From NCBI GenBank assembly GCA_963705155.1, contig CAVPJC010000014.1, positions 417,193 to 481,192 of the forward strand: a stretch of DNA of 64,000 bases, in the 5' to 3' direction. Source of the DNA: CAVPJC01 sp963705155. Its GTDB lineage: Bacteria > Chloroflexota > Anaerolineae > Anaerolineales > UBA4823. How positions within the stretch are numbered: the first letter of the stretch is position 1; every line of letters starts with the position of its first letter. Positions 1 through 8,771 of this stretch are shown here, in pieces. Made by a program: the position numbers and the translations under genes. Under the pieces are notes generated by a model. The model worked only from the letters and a program-made list of their open reading frames with translations, was not told the origin of the DNA and did not search any database.

Positions 1-30
1 GAGCAGTCCTGTCAAGCTTGGGGAAAAACA

Positions 31-59
31 TTGACGAAAACGAACAAGACGGCTAAAAT
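31..59 (+). promoter_or_regulatory. Sigma70-type promoter for the 15-residue-repeat protein gene
   Basis: TTGACG at 31-36 and TAAAAT at 54-59 are separated by exactly 17 bases, which predicts a transcript start near 66. The next coding start is at 119. The transcript would run through the hairpin at 80-105 before reaching the gene. Confidence 0.6.
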
Positions 60-79
60 CTACTCGCGTCGGATCCTGT

Positions 80-105
80 CCGCCTGTAATAGGCGGCCTT
101 TTTTT
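80..105 (+). terminator. Intrinsic terminator or attenuator in the leader of the next gene
   Basis: CCGCCT at 80-85 and AGGCGG at 91-96 form a 6-bp stem with a 5-base loop, followed by CC and seven T residues (99-105). It lies between the promoter at 31-59 and the ribosome-binding site at 109-113. It may therefore end a short leader transcript conditionally, or close transcription from a gene left of the window. Confidence 0.6.
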
Positions 106-118
106 GCCGGAGGCCAGA

Positions 119-673
119 ATGAATGCATCGTCTCAGAACGGTAATGGAGATGATTACCTGGATAATTTGGAGGAAGATCAGACCCAGACTGTCAATCTGG
201 CTGATATTTCAATCGATCAGATCCAGGCCGAATATGTCCGGCTGCATAATTGCTCGGCTGGCCAAATAAGTGCTGAGGAAATCGAGCTTCGCCAATCTCT
301 CTCCCGTCAGGTACAAGCCGATACTGCTCGTTTTCAGCAAAGCATGGCTGGAGTAATCAATTCAGGCGATGTCCGTCTCACAGATAGCATTGCCGGTGTA
401 ATTCAAGCCAGCCAGGTTAGCTTACACACCAGCAATGCCGGAGCAATTCAATCTGAAAATCTGGTGATGAATAACGGGCAGACGGTTTTTCTGATTGCTA
501 ACCAGGTAGAGGGTGAGCAAATCAATACCTCGGTTTTATTAGCTCGGCAGGTAACCGGTAATGTATCCACGCTGCTGGATACGCCCCGCGCCTTGCTTGC
601 TGGTTTGGCTGCGGGTACGGCAGTGGGTTTGGTAATGTTTTTAGGCAGTCTGCTTACGCGTAGACGCCGTTAA
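119..673 (+). CDS. Repeat protein (15-residue beta-solenoid-like) with C-terminal membrane anchor
   Basis: The start is the ATG at 119, five bases after a GGAGG at 109-113; a TTG at 104 is in frame but has no ribosome-binding site. The 184-residue product has a short acidic N-terminus. It then has five or six tandem units of about 15 residues with the pattern x-A-x-x-V-x-L-x-x-S-x-A-G-x-I, for example QAEYVRLHNCSAGQI and QASQVSLHTSNAGAI. Such short regular repeats with alternating hydrophobics suggest a beta-solenoid. A single membrane helix near the C-terminus is followed by RRRR, so the repeat domain would sit on the side opposite the Arg tail (likely outside) or act as a tail-anchored scaffold. 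I do not recognise a named family, and the function is unknown. Confidence 0.7.
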   Translation: MNASSQNGNGDDYLDNLEEDQTQTVNLADISIDQIQAEYVRLHNCSAGQISAEEIELRQSLSRQVQADTARFQQSMAGVINSGDVRLTDSIAGVIQASQVSLHTSNAGAIQSENLVMNNGQTVFLIANQVEGEQINTSVLLARQVTGNVSTLLDTPRALLAGLAAGTAVGLVMFLGSLLTRRRR

Positions 674-683
674 TTGTTGAAAT

Positions 684-709
684 CGGTGCTCAAGATATCT
701 TGAGCACCG
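684..709. repeat. Perfect 26-nt palindrome between the repeat protein and rplY
   Basis: The 13-base arm CGGTGCTCAAGAT is followed at once by its exact complement, centred between 696 and 697. As RNA it would form a hairpin just after the upstream stop codon. No T-tract follows, so it is either a weak terminator or a protein-binding dyad upstream of rplY. A shorter palindrome (CCACCGGTGG) follows at about 718. Confidence 0.5.
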
Positions 710-810
710 TAAATAACCACCGGTGGAAACCGGAAATATGAGAACGGAGTGAAGGTAACCTGCTATGATTATAAATATTACAGGTGAGAGGCGCTCCAAG
801 GAAGGATGAA

Positions 811-1439
811 ATGGAAGAAGTTGTACTTGTAGCAAAACATCGCAGTGTAACAGGGAAACAAGTTAAGGCGCTGCGCCGGGCAGGCGGGCTGCCAGCAATT
901 TTGTATGGTCGCAAATTACAGCCTATTCCGGTAACCCTGGATGCGCGTGAATCTAACCGCATTCTACCGGCAATCACAACGTCTCATCTGGTTGTCATTG
1001 AGATAGAAGGCGAGCGTCACACAACCCTGGTGCGTGAGAAGCAGTATAACCCCATCCTGGGTACACTTGTGCATGTGGATTTCAATGTTGTTTCCATGAC
1101 CGAGAGGCTGCACGCCACTGTTGGTATTTATATCGATGGCAATTCGCCAGCCGTCAAGGATTTCAACGGCATCATCGTTACGGGGCAGGAAGAGCTTGAT
1201 GTGGAATGTCTGCCGCAGCACCTTCCCGAACAAGTCACCATTGACATCTCGGTTTTGAAACGAATTGGTGATGCAATTTATGTTCGCGATATTGTATTGC
1301 CCAGCGAAGTCGAAGTTTTGACCGATCCAGACGAAATGGTCGTCCTGGTCACTGCTCCTGAGGCCGAAGAGGAAGAGGCACTTGCCGCCCCTGCAGAGCC
1401 GGAAGTGATCGAAAAGGGCAAGAAAGAGAAGAATTTTAA
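811..1439 (+). CDS. rplY: Ribosomal protein L25 (CTC/general stress form)
   Basis: L25 binds 5S rRNA in the large ribosomal subunit. The product has the long CTC architecture: an N-terminal L25 domain (VAKHRSVTGKQVKALRRAGG, then the LYGR motif), a beta-rich TL5/CTC C-terminal domain, and an acidic, Ala/Glu-rich tail. The chosen ATG at 811 is preceded by AAGGAAGG. Read literally, the frame stays open to 1512 and runs through the hairpin terminator at 1479-1510, which is implausible. A one-base loss in the A-rich stretch around 1420-1434 would put the reading into the frame of the TAA at 1437-1439, giving a normal Lys/Glu-rich end. I therefore treat the extra tail as an artefact. Confidence 0.9.
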
Positions 1440-1478
1440 TTCCTGTCAGTTGTTTGATCTATCCATATTTAGTTTATC

Positions 1479-1510
1479 GAGCAGACCAGACACGGTCTGC
1501 TCGATTGTTT
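1479..1510 (+). terminator. Intrinsic terminator after rplY
   Basis: GAGCAGACC at 1479-1487 and GGTCTGCTC at 1494-1502 form a perfect 9-bp stem with a 6-base loop, followed by GATTGTTT. It sits between rplY and the convergent Nudix gene. Confidence 0.8.
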
Positions 1511-2156
1511 AACAGGGACGGGTAGATTGATTGGCAAAAAGGATTTCGAGAAACCTGGTGATGAAGCGGGCGCTCGCTCCCCAAAGGGTTTCTCCGTCAT
1601 ACTCTCGGTAGTAGATCACGTTGATCGGAAAAAACGGAGCTGGAAGGAACCGGGCGCGGTCTTCACGGTTATTAAGATCTGCCAGCCAGCTCAATGGGAC
1701 GGTGAAGGCCCGGCTTACTTCTTTCTGTTCCAAGCAAAGAGGGTAAGGCCACGAAATTACCCCCACAACCGGTGTAACACGGTAGCCTGTGATGGTGTCA
1801 AAGGCATGCATTTGGCCCAGGATGTGCACATCCTCCGGTTTCAACCCGATTTCTTCAAAAGCTTCGCGTAGAGCTGTTTCCTGGGCGTTGGTCTCGCCCT
1901 GGTCGGCGGCTCCGCCCGGGAATGCCACCTGACCGCTGTGTGGATCATTCTGGTTGGTCGTTCTCCGTATGAACAACACGTTCCATGAACCACCCACCTT
2001 CAAAAGTGGAATCAGCACTGCCGCGGGGCGGCAGGAGTTCTTGAAGAATCCAGGTGGGAATGGGGATTCTACAGGGCAGTCACGGGAAGCATCCAGCTGC
2101 TGGCTGATAACCGCTTCTTCCAGATTCGAAAGCAGATCTGCGCCAAGCTCATCCAT
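1509..2156 (-). CDS. Nudix hydrolase, CoA pyrophosphatase type
   Basis: It probably hydrolyses the pyrophosphate bond of CoA or a similar nucleotide. The Nudix box is complete (GGAADQGETNAQETALREAF then EEIGL, matching GX5EX7REUXEEXGU). The preceding HSGQVAFPGG matches the signature typical of the NudL/UPF0035 branch. Length (215 aa) is normal for the family. Its start overlaps the stop of trmI by 8 bases, so the S9 peptidase, trmI and this gene look like one minus-strand operon. It ends against the rplY terminator. Confidence 0.88.
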   Translation of the reverse strand: MDELGADLLSNLEEAVISQQLDASRDCPVESPFPPGFFKNSCRPAAVLIPLLKVGGSWNVLFIRRTTNQNDPHSGQVAFPGGAADQGETNAQETALREAFEEIGLKPEDVHILGQMHAFDTITGYRVTPVVGVISWPYPLCLEQKEVSRAFTVPLSWLADLNNREDRARFLPAPFFPINVIYYREYDGETLWGASARFITRFLEILFANQSTRPC

Positions 2157-3019
2157 CGTTTCTGTCTGATCCTTCGATACTCACATCGGCAGCGTCTATA
2201 TCACCCTCCGATTCAAATCCACCCGTGTTGGTTAAGATAACCGGCCGGGCAAATACCAAAAATCCTGTATGAGCTACCATACGGTCGGTTGGCCGGAATC
2301 TGGTTGAAACGGGTTTGTAAAAGCGCAGCATAATTTCGCATACGTCTACAAATGCAAAATGATATTGGTGTAGAGCCGGTACCAGAAGAATCACCTGATT
2401 CGCAGTTGGCAATATCGTGCCAAAAAACCCCCCGGGTTTCAGAGCCTGCCGCACCTGTTCCATGTAATCATAGGGATTTGGTAAATCCAGGAAAAGCGCG
2501 TCAACGCCCTGCTCATCGAAACCCTGCTGGATATCCCTATGCTTCAATTCAACGCGGTCGGCCAATCCGTGGCGTTCAAGATTTTCTGCGCGCAAGGTTC
2601 TGCATTTCCTGCCGGGTTTCATAGGAGAACACATGTCCCTGCGGGCCGACCGTCCAGGCCAGGGCGGTTGTAAAGGAGCCTGATCCGGTCCCAGCTTCGA
2701 TCACCCGGCTGCCAGGGCCAATGCCCATCGAGATCAAGATGTAACCGATATCTTTGGGATACATGATTTGCGTGTTCCGGCGAATATCCTGGAGTATCGA
2801 ATTCAGCGCAGGTTGGAGCAAAAAATAAGTGCTTCCAAGGTGGCTGGCTACCTGGCTGCCCCAGGGGATGCCGATCAAATCATCATAGTTGACCACCCCC
2901 CGGTGAGTGTGAAGTTTTCCTCCCGGTTCGAGTTGAACTGTGAAAATTTTGTTGCTCGGGCTGACAAGCTGCGCAAGATCACCCGGCTGTGTGATGGTGG
3001 ATGAAGGAGTAAATGTCAT
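2149..3019 (-). CDS. trmI: tRNA (adenine-N1)-methyltransferase TrmI (frameshifted)
   Basis: It methylates N1 of adenine 58 in the T-loop of tRNA, using SAM. The ATG at 3019 shares its A with the TGA of the S9 peptidase gene (TGATG), so the two are translationally coupled. The N-terminal part carries the small beta domain and the SAM site (VIEAGTGSGSFTTALAW). The C-terminal part carries DALFLDLPNPYDYMEQ, matching the conserved D-L-P-x-P motif. The two parts are in different frames; the break lies near 2585-2595, between ...NLARR and AENLERHG, and looks like a one- or two-base indel. All motifs survive on the two sides. Confidence 0.85.
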
Positions 3020-4932
3020 CAGGGTTTTAAGTATTTCACAAAATATTCGGTGATGGCGTCGTAGCAAGCAACACGGTTCTCGAATTTGAGCACATCGTGT
3101 CCTTCATTTTCAAACATGAGGTAATCTACCTGCTTGCCAACTGCGCGCAAATTCTCCACCACATCGCGAGATTCGGCTTCGACAACCCGCGGATCATTTT
3201 TCCCCTGGATGACGAGCAGGGGGCATGCAATCTGGTGCATGTAGGTTTTTGGAGATCGTTCGACCAGGAACCCACGATCGGCGTCGTTTTCCGGGTCACC
3301 CAGAACGAGCTTGAAATAGGGTTTCCAGGTGGATGGTATGCGGTGCAGGAATGTGACCAAATCGTAAGGCCCAAACATATCCACCGCAGCAGACCACAGC
3401 TCAGTGTGGCGACTGGCTAAGGTCAATGTCATATACCCGCCATAAGACCGGCCAACAACGCCGGCCCGCTTTACATCCAGGCGCTTGTCGCCGGGCAGAA
3501 TTCTGGTCATGGCATGCACATGATCCAGCCGGTCCATACCACCCCAGTCCTTATCCACCTGTTTGGTGTAGCTCAGGCCGTAACCTGTGCTGCCACGCAC
3601 ATTGGGAACGAAGACAGCAAATCCCTTAAGGGTTAAAAACTGGATGAGCGGCATTGAAAACCAGGCAAAATCTGGCCGCTCCTGACCTTGCGGGCCTCCA
3701 TGAACATAATACACTACAGGCCTTGGACCTTCGAACCCCAGAGTGGAGGATGGCATGTAAAGTCTGGCAGAGACACGGGTGCCATCGAAGGAGGTAAAGG
3801 ATGCGTCTTCCCCGGCTGAAAGGCGACTGGTCTCTATTCCTAGAATGCGCTCGCTGGTGTGCCGGAATACCAGGTTTCTACCCTGATCTTCGACGGTATA
3901 GATCTGTGTAGGTGAAACGGCAGTCGAAAAGGCGAGGGTGAAACGATCACTGGATTTTTCGTACGATGCTGCCTCTAAAACTCCATTGGAGATAAGACCA
4001 TCACCGCAGATCGTATGATTTATCGTGAAAGAAAGAGTAGATTCGTCAAATTCACCTTCGTATAGCCAGGAGCAGCCATCAATATTGTACGTAAGTGTGT
4101 AGCGATTGTCTGTTAAGTGTTCGCAGGATTCAAGTTCGCCCTGACCTTTATGGTGGATGCCGTGAATTGCCACTGGTAGGACACTATCAGGATCATTTAG
4201 ATCCAGGTATCCCAGGCTTCCCGTATCACTGAAGAGGACGGTAACAAAAATTATTCCTTTTTGGCTGGCGGTGAAATGGATATGGTTGATGGCGTTCAGC
4301 GGCACCTCTTGCCCGGCTTCTCGCTTTTCAAGGGGTACACCATAAATAAGGCGCAATCCTTTGGCGGTCTGATCCCAAAGGTAGAGGACGTTGTCGCCAA
4401 TCGAGTATCCATCCAGGATGATAACCTTTGTGTGGTCGTCGCTCATTCCCTCTGGGTAGGCGCCCCAGGGGCTTTCTGCCAGCTTTATCAGTTCACCGGT
4501 GTCCAGATGGCACTGGTAAGATTTGATCATCTGTTCCTTGCGAGATTCTGCCGCCAGATAAAAGATATTATTCTCCAGGTTGCAGCTGCCGAGATGACAG
4601 CGATACTCTGCGAAGAAATTATCAAAAGCCGGTTCGGGAAATCCTCCATCCAGCGGGATTAACATAGGTTGGTAATTTTCATCCCCATCTCGGTCAATCA
4701 TCACCAGGATTTTATTGAGCTTCGGAAAAACCATAAACGAATGACCGCCAATAAGATGTGGATTTTGCAGCGCTATGTGTGGCGGAAGCAATGGCTCCGG
4801 TACGCTACCGCCATAATCCATGACATACAGATTGATATGCCCACTTAGATTGCTCAAGAAAAAGATGCGGTCTTTTACAAGCTGGGGCCTGAGAAACAGC
4901 CTTGCAGAGAGGAGTGATTCGATACGGATCAT
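3019..4932 (-). CDS. S9 family prolyl oligopeptidase-type peptidase
   Basis: This is a serine peptidase of the acylaminoacyl-peptidase/dipeptidyl-peptidase group, acting on short peptides. The 637-residue product has an N-terminal beta-propeller of about 350 residues (WD-like units such as FFLSNLSGHINLYVMD) and a C-terminal alpha/beta hydrolase domain. The nucleophile is Ser496 in GRSYGGYM; the acid is in GKNDPRV and the histidine in NEGHDV near the end. No signal peptide is visible, so it is likely cytoplasmic. It is the first gene of a minus-strand group with trmI and the Nudix gene. The reading frame is intact. Confidence 0.9.
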   Translation of the reverse strand: MIRIESLLSARLFLRPQLVKDRIFFLSNLSGHINLYVMDYGGSVPEPLLPPHIALQNPHLIGGHSFMVFPKLNKILVMIDRDGDENYQPMLIPLDGGFPEPAFDNFFAEYRCHLGSCNLENNIFYLAAESRKEQMIKSYQCHLDTGELIKLAESPWGAYPEGMSDDHTKVIILDGYSIGDNVLYLWDQTAKGLRLIYGVPLEKREAGQEVPLNAINHIHFTASQKGIIFVTVLFSDTGSLGYLDLNDPDSVLPVAIHGIHHKGQGELESCEHLTDNRYTLTYNIDGCSWLYEGEFDESTLSFTINHTICGDGLISNGVLEAASYEKSSDRFTLAFSTAVSPTQIYTVEDQGRNLVFRHTSERILGIETSRLSAGEDASFTSFDGTRVSARLYMPSSTLGFEGPRPVVYYVHGGPQGQERPDFAWFSMPLIQFLTLKGFAVFVPNVRGSTGYGLSYTKQVDKDWGGMDRLDHVHAMTRILPGDKRLDVKRAGVVGRSYGGYMTLTLASRHTELWSAAVDMFGPYDLVTFLHRIPSTWKPYFKLVLGDPENDADRGFLVERSPKTYMHQIACPLLVIQGKNDPRVVEAESRDVVENLRAVGKQVDYLMFENEGHDVLKFENRVACYDAITEYFVKYLKP

Positions 4933-5009
4933 TTTTACCTCGGTAGGGTTGGATTGGTATGGATGGCTAATATCTTACCATGAAGATAAACTTCAACGGA
5001 GTTGAAACC

Positions 5010-5038
5010 TTGACGAAATCAACACCGCCTGATAGACT
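5010..5038 (+). promoter_or_regulatory. Candidate promoter of the cold-shock gene, with long leader
   Basis: TTGACG (5010-5015), a 17-base spacer and TAGACT (5033-5038) point to a start near 5045. That leaves an untranslated leader of about 160 bases before the cold-shock ATG, resembling the long leaders of cspA-type mRNAs. The rest of 4933-5207 holds no recognisable gene. Confidence 0.4.
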
Positions 5039-5207
5039 TAATTTTAAGATGGTGGCACGTGTGTTCTATCTGGAAGTCGTAATGGACCGGTCTGGACAGT
5101 TGTGCCTGTTCGGGCCGATTTTTATTGTCTGAATGGTTGTCAGATTCGTTTCCACAGATACATGTGTCCGTAACAGATTTTTCATTTGATGAGAAGGAGA
5201 AAGAATA

Positions 5208-5420
5208 ATGAGTGAGCGTGAAACAGGCACAGTTAAGTGGTTCAATGCGAGCAAAGGTTATGGCTTCATTGAACGTCAGGGTGGTCCAGATGTCTTCGTT
5301 CATTTCTCTGCCATTCAGACAGAAGGGTTCCGCACACTGAACGAAGGACAGAAGGTGGAATTCAGTGTTGAAAAAGGGCCAAAAGGTCTTCAGGCGGCAA
5401 ATGTTACCGTCGTTGCATAA
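5208..5420 (+). CDS. Cold-shock domain protein (CspA family)
   Basis: A 70-residue single cold-shock OB-fold that binds single-stranded RNA and DNA, acting as an RNA chaperone. RNP1 (KGYGFI) and RNP2 (VFVHF) are both present, with the typical TGTVKWFNASKGYGF start. The ribosome-binding site is the purine-rich GAGAAGGAGAAAG just upstream of the ATG. It is monocistronic: promoter candidate at 5010-5038 and a strong terminator at 5449-5482. Confidence 0.95.
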   Translation: MSERETGTVKWFNASKGYGFIERQGGPDVFVHFSAIQTEGFRTLNEGQKVEFSVEKGPKGLQAANVTVVA

Positions 5421-5448
5421 AATATAACTTTTAAGTGCTCAATTATCC

Positions 5449-5482
5449 AATGCGGACGGATGCCGTCCGCATTGTTTTTTTT
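5449..5482 (+). terminator. Intrinsic terminator after the cold-shock gene
   Basis: AATGCGGACGG (5449-5459) and CCGTCCGCATT (5463-5473) form a perfect 11-bp stem with a 3-base loop, followed by G and a run of T. It overlaps the end of the convergent small membrane protein gene by two bases. Confidence 0.9.
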
Positions 5483-5750
5483 ATTTGCGTTGAACTTCCA
5501 CCAGACTAAGCCAGTGCCCAATACCCAGAAATAATATGCTGGTCAGGGTGGCCATTCCCAATCTCAGTCCTCCCACGCTGCTGAAAGTCCAACCGAATTG
5601 GTTGCCAATCAGGTGGCCAATCCAAAACCCCACCCAGCCCAGGATCAGATAAAGGAGCAGCCGGCCGATGTTCCCGCCTCGCCACAGGTGAAATACCGCA
5701 CCATAAAGTGTGGATATCACTACACCCAGTAATAGTGTTGGAAATGTCAT
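5481..5750 (-). CDS. Small three-helix membrane protein
   Basis: The 89-residue product has three hydrophobic segments (about residues 4-22, 29-48 and 60-80). The ATG at 5750 follows a GGAGG, and its ATGA overlaps the TGA of mnmA, so translation is coupled. No known family is recognised. Gly-rich helices (LILGWVGFWIGHLIGNQFG) resemble those of small integral membrane proteins of unknown function common next to housekeeping genes. Confidence 0.7.
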   Translation of the reverse strand: MTFPTLLLGVVISTLYGAVFHLWRGGNIGRLLLYLILGWVGFWIGHLIGNQFGWTFSSVGGLRLGMATLTSILFLGIGHWLSLVEVQRK

Positions 5751-6865
5751 AACTGATCCTCCAGGACATTTTGCTGTACTTGCTCGACTTGCTGTCGGAT
5801 GATACCGCCGCCAAGGCAAATCTCATCCTGGTAAAAGACGACTGCCTGACCAGGTGTGATATCCCGCATGGATTCATCAAACTTCACCCGTACACAGGCA
5901 TCTGGTAGAGGGCTCACCAACGCTTGGGCTTCTCGGGCTTTGTAGCGGATTTTTACCTGGGCTTGAAATGGATTTTGGGGGATCTCACCAATGACCCAGT
6001 TGACATCACCGGCAAGAAGTTCAGCACAGCCAAGCTCTACTGCCTCGCCTATTACCAGCCGATTATTCGGGACGTCTTTGTCCAAAACGTATAATGGCAC
6101 CTGCGAAGAAACGCCCAAACCCTTTCTTTGCCCAATCGTATAGTTTGCTAACCCCAGGTGTTTACCAAGAATACTGCCGTCTCGCCTGACGATATCGCCA
6201 GGCTGCAGGGTGGTCGGTGCATTGCGATGCAAAAACGCACGGTAACCGCTACTACCCAGGAAGCACAAATCCTGGCTTTCTGGTCTTTCGGCGACCGGCA
6301 GATTATAGGATCTTGCCAGCTCGCGAACCTGGGGTTTCGTGTACTCACCCAGGGGGAAAATGGCGTGTGCCAACTTCTCCTGGTTTAAGATATGTAGGAT
6401 GTAGGATTGGTCTTTATGTTGATCCACAGCCCGTAAGAGCTGCTGCTTGCCATCCGTGGTTCTAGAAATCCGAGCATAATGGCCGGTGGCCATATGTGTG
6501 GCTCCCAATGCCAGAGCGCGCTGAAGTAAGAATTCCCACCGGATGGAACGATTGCAAGCCAGGCAAGGGTTTGGCGTTTCGCCTTGCGCGTAGCCATCCA
6601 AAAAGTAGTTGACCACCGTCTTGTAAAACACATCTTGAGCATCGACAGCATAGAAAGGGATGCCAAGCAGGGCAGCTACTCGGCGGGCTTGCGCCATGGC
6701 ATCAGGTGTACAGCAGCGGTTGGATTCCTCGGCCCCGGGTTCGCTCCACAGCCGCATCATCATACCAATGACTTCGTGCCCCTGGCTTTTGAGCAGGGCA
6801 GCCGCCACGGAGCTATCCACACCACCACTCATTGCAACGACGATCCGCTTTGCTTCGCTCGTCAT
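5747..6865 (-). CDS. mnmA: tRNA-specific 2-thiouridylase MnmA
   Basis: MnmA thiolates U34 at C2 in tRNA-Lys, -Glu and -Gln, using ATP and a persulfide sulfur. The 372-residue product has the PP-loop (AMSGGVDSSVAAALL) at the N-terminus, the first catalytic Cys in NPCLACN and the second in ESQDLCFL, and a C-terminal beta domain. It overlaps the upstream cysteine desulfurase by the ATGA junction at 6862-6865, a direct link between sulfur donor and user. The frame is intact. Confidence 0.95.
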   Translation of the reverse strand: MTSEAKRIVVAMSGGVDSSVAAALLKSQGHEVIGMMMRLWSEPGAEESNRCCTPDAMAQARRVAALLGIPFYAVDAQDVFYKTVVNYFLDGYAQGETPNPCLACNRSIRWEFLLQRALALGATHMATGHYARISRTTDGKQQLLRAVDQHKDQSYILHILNQEKLAHAIFPLGEYTKPQVRELARSYNLPVAERPESQDLCFLGSSGYRAFLHRNAPTTLQPGDIVRRDGSILGKHLGLANYTIGQRKGLGVSSQVPLYVLDKDVPNNRLVIGEAVELGCAELLAGDVNWVIGEIPQNPFQAQVKIRYKAREAQALVSPLPDACVRVKFDESMRDITPGQAVVFYQDEICLGGGIIRQQVEQVQQNVLEDQL

Positions 6866-8016
6866 GATAATTTGCGCACCTTCTCAACGATGCCCGGTAA
6901 AACATCCAGGAAATTTTCTACCTCATCAACGTTCGACATCGATCCTAGAGTGAGGCGCAAAGACCCCATTGCCCATGAACGCGGGTACCCAACCGCGATC
7001 AATACATCCGATGGCTCTGGATCGCCAGTTTTACAGGCTGATCCTGATGAGCAGGCATAGCCGGCTACATCCAGCAGCATCAGAAGTGCATTGCCATCCA
7101 CGCCGTCAAAGACAAAGCTGGCGTGATTTGGTAGACGTCGGGTCGCATGACCGCTCATGCTCACGCGGGGTATCTCCTCCAGCACGCGACCGATGATGCG
7201 GTCGCGCAGGGGAGTAACGTGGGCGCTCCTGGCCTGACGCTCCTCTTCTGCCAGACGCAGCGCTTCAGCCATGCCGACAATGTACGGGATGTTGTGTGTA
7301 CCAGCCCGCAGACCGAATTCCTGGCTGCCTCCGGTTTGAACCGGTCCGATGGGCGTACCTTTGCGAATGTACAATGCACCGACACCTTTTGGACCGTAAA
7401 ATTTGTGTGCTCCCAATGCCAGTAGATCGACGTTGAGTTCTGTGACATCAACGGGTAGATAAGCCGCTGCCTGGACAGCGTCCGTATGAAAGATCACCCC
7501 GTTGCTCCTGCAGAGGGCTCCAATTTCCCCAATCGGGTTGATCGTACCGATTTCATTATTGGCGTACATGACCGATACCACGGCGGTATTTGGCCGCAAT
7601 CTGGAGGCTACCTGGCTTGCATTGACCATACCCGTTGGATCGACCGGGAGAAACTCTAATTCAAAACCGTGGTGTTTCTCTAATTGTTGGGCGGTGCGCA
7701 TTACTGCATGATGTTCCACCGGGCTGATGAGAATGTGGTTCGCCCCGCTCTTCCATCTGGCTGCCAGGGCGGCCCCGCGCAGGGCCAGGTTATCGCTCTC
7801 AGAACCGCAGGACGTAAAAATGATTTCATCGGCCTGACTGTGTAATACTCTGGCAACTGTCTCGCGAGCCGTTTCAAGAGCCGCATCAGCTTGCTGCCCA
7901 AAGCTGTGCACCGATGAAGGGTTTCCATATACTTCAGAGAAGTATGGCAGCATTACCTGGAGCACACGGTGATCAACGGGCGTTGTGGCAGCGTAATCCA
8001 TGTAAACTTTAGGCAT
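6862..8016 (-). CDS. Cysteine desulfurase (NifS/IscS type)
   Basis: This PLP enzyme takes sulfur from cysteine and holds it as a persulfide for delivery. The ATG at 8016 begins MPKVYMDYAATTP, the conserved N-terminus. Open frame extends further upstream but would overlap the esterase gene in another frame. The PLP lysine is in GAHKFYGPKG (about residue 205) and the catalytic Cys is in SSGSACKTG. Coupling with mnmA suggests that its main job is tRNA thiolation, and perhaps Fe-S assembly. It starts one base after the esterase stop. Confidence 0.93.
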   Translation of the reverse strand: MPKVYMDYAATTPVDHRVLQVMLPYFSEVYGNPSSVHSFGQQADAALETARETVARVLHSQADEIIFTSCGSESDNLALRGAALAARWKSGANHILISPVEHHAVMRTAQQLEKHHGFELEFLPVDPTGMVNASQVASRLRPNTAVVSVMYANNEIGTINPIGEIGALCRSNGVIFHTDAVQAAAYLPVDVTELNVDLLALGAHKFYGPKGVGALYIRKGTPIGPVQTGGSQEFGLRAGTHNIPYIVGMAEALRLAEEERQARSAHVTPLRDRIIGRVLEEIPRVSMSGHATRRLPNHASFVFDGVDGNALLMLLDVAGYACSSGSACKTGDPEPSDVLIAVGYPRSWAMGSLRLTLGSMSNVDEVENFLDVLPGIVEKVRKLS

Positions 8017-8017
8017 T

Positions 8018-8758
8018 TTATAGATCCAGTTTCTCCAGAAAATAAGGCAGCATCTGGCGCCACCAGGGCCAGTCATGGTTAACATCGTGGCCCCAGATGT
8101 CAATCCAGGCCGGAATTTGTTTTTCCTCCAGGATCTGTTTAAGTCGATATGCATCGGCTAGCATCGCATCTTCCCAGGAGCCCTGACCCACGCAAACGAT
8201 GATCTTGCTCTGCCTGTATAGATCCAGGAACCATGCATCACTCAAGTTTGGCAGGTAATAGAGTGGAGAATTGAAATATACGTTTTCATCTGTATAGTCG
8301 CCAACGAACATATGCAATTGAAATAGCCCGCTGAGGACTATAGTTGTATCAAAAATATCCGGATGGCGGAAAAAGAAATTTCCAGCGTGATATGCGCCCA
8401 TGCTTACGCCCGCCGCAATAAATTTCTGCTCGGCGTTACCGCAGTGATTGTGAATAAAGGGTGTCACTTCATCGACGATATATCGGTCATAATCCTGGTG
8501 CCGGCGGGCGCGGTCTGCTGGGTGTGCGTTCCAGTTAGCCCAGGTCTGATTATCCAGGCTGTCCACTGTATAAACTTTCACTTTGCCGGTGTCAATAAAG
8601 CTATGGATGGCATCTATCATCTTAAAGTCTTCAAATTCATAAAACCGGCCACCTTGCGCCGGGAAGACCAGGAGCGGCTTGCCAAAGCTGCCATATACTT
8701 TGAGTTCCATTTCGTGCCCGAGACTTGGGCTAAACCACCTGTGATACTCAATATTCAT
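8018..8758 (-). CDS. Putative esterase (alpha/beta hydrolase)
   Basis: The product is about 246 residues. The ATG at 8758 (MNIEYHRWFSPSLG) is preferred over the upstream open frame because it follows the ATP-grasp stop by 13 bases. GVSMGAYHA is the nucleophile elbow (G-x-S-x-G), and a late WGHDVNHDWPWW supplies the His. It resembles the COG4947 group of predicted esterases. It lies in the same minus-strand run as the ATP-grasp gene and the cysteine desulfurase. The substrate is unknown. Confidence 0.8.
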   Translation of the reverse strand: MNIEYHRWFSPSLGHEMELKVYGSFGKPLLVFPAQGGRFYEFEDFKMIDAIHSFIDTGKVKVYTVDSLDNQTWANWNAHPADRARRHQDYDRYIVDEVTPFIHNHCGNAEQKFIAAGVSMGAYHAGNFFFRHPDIFDTTIVLSGLFQLHMFVGDYTDENVYFNSPLYYLPNLSDAWFLDLYRQSKIIVCVGQGSWEDAMLADAYRLKQILEEKQIPAWIDIWGHDVNHDWPWWRQMLPYFLEKLDL

Positions 8759-8771
8759 AGTCGTTTGCTCG

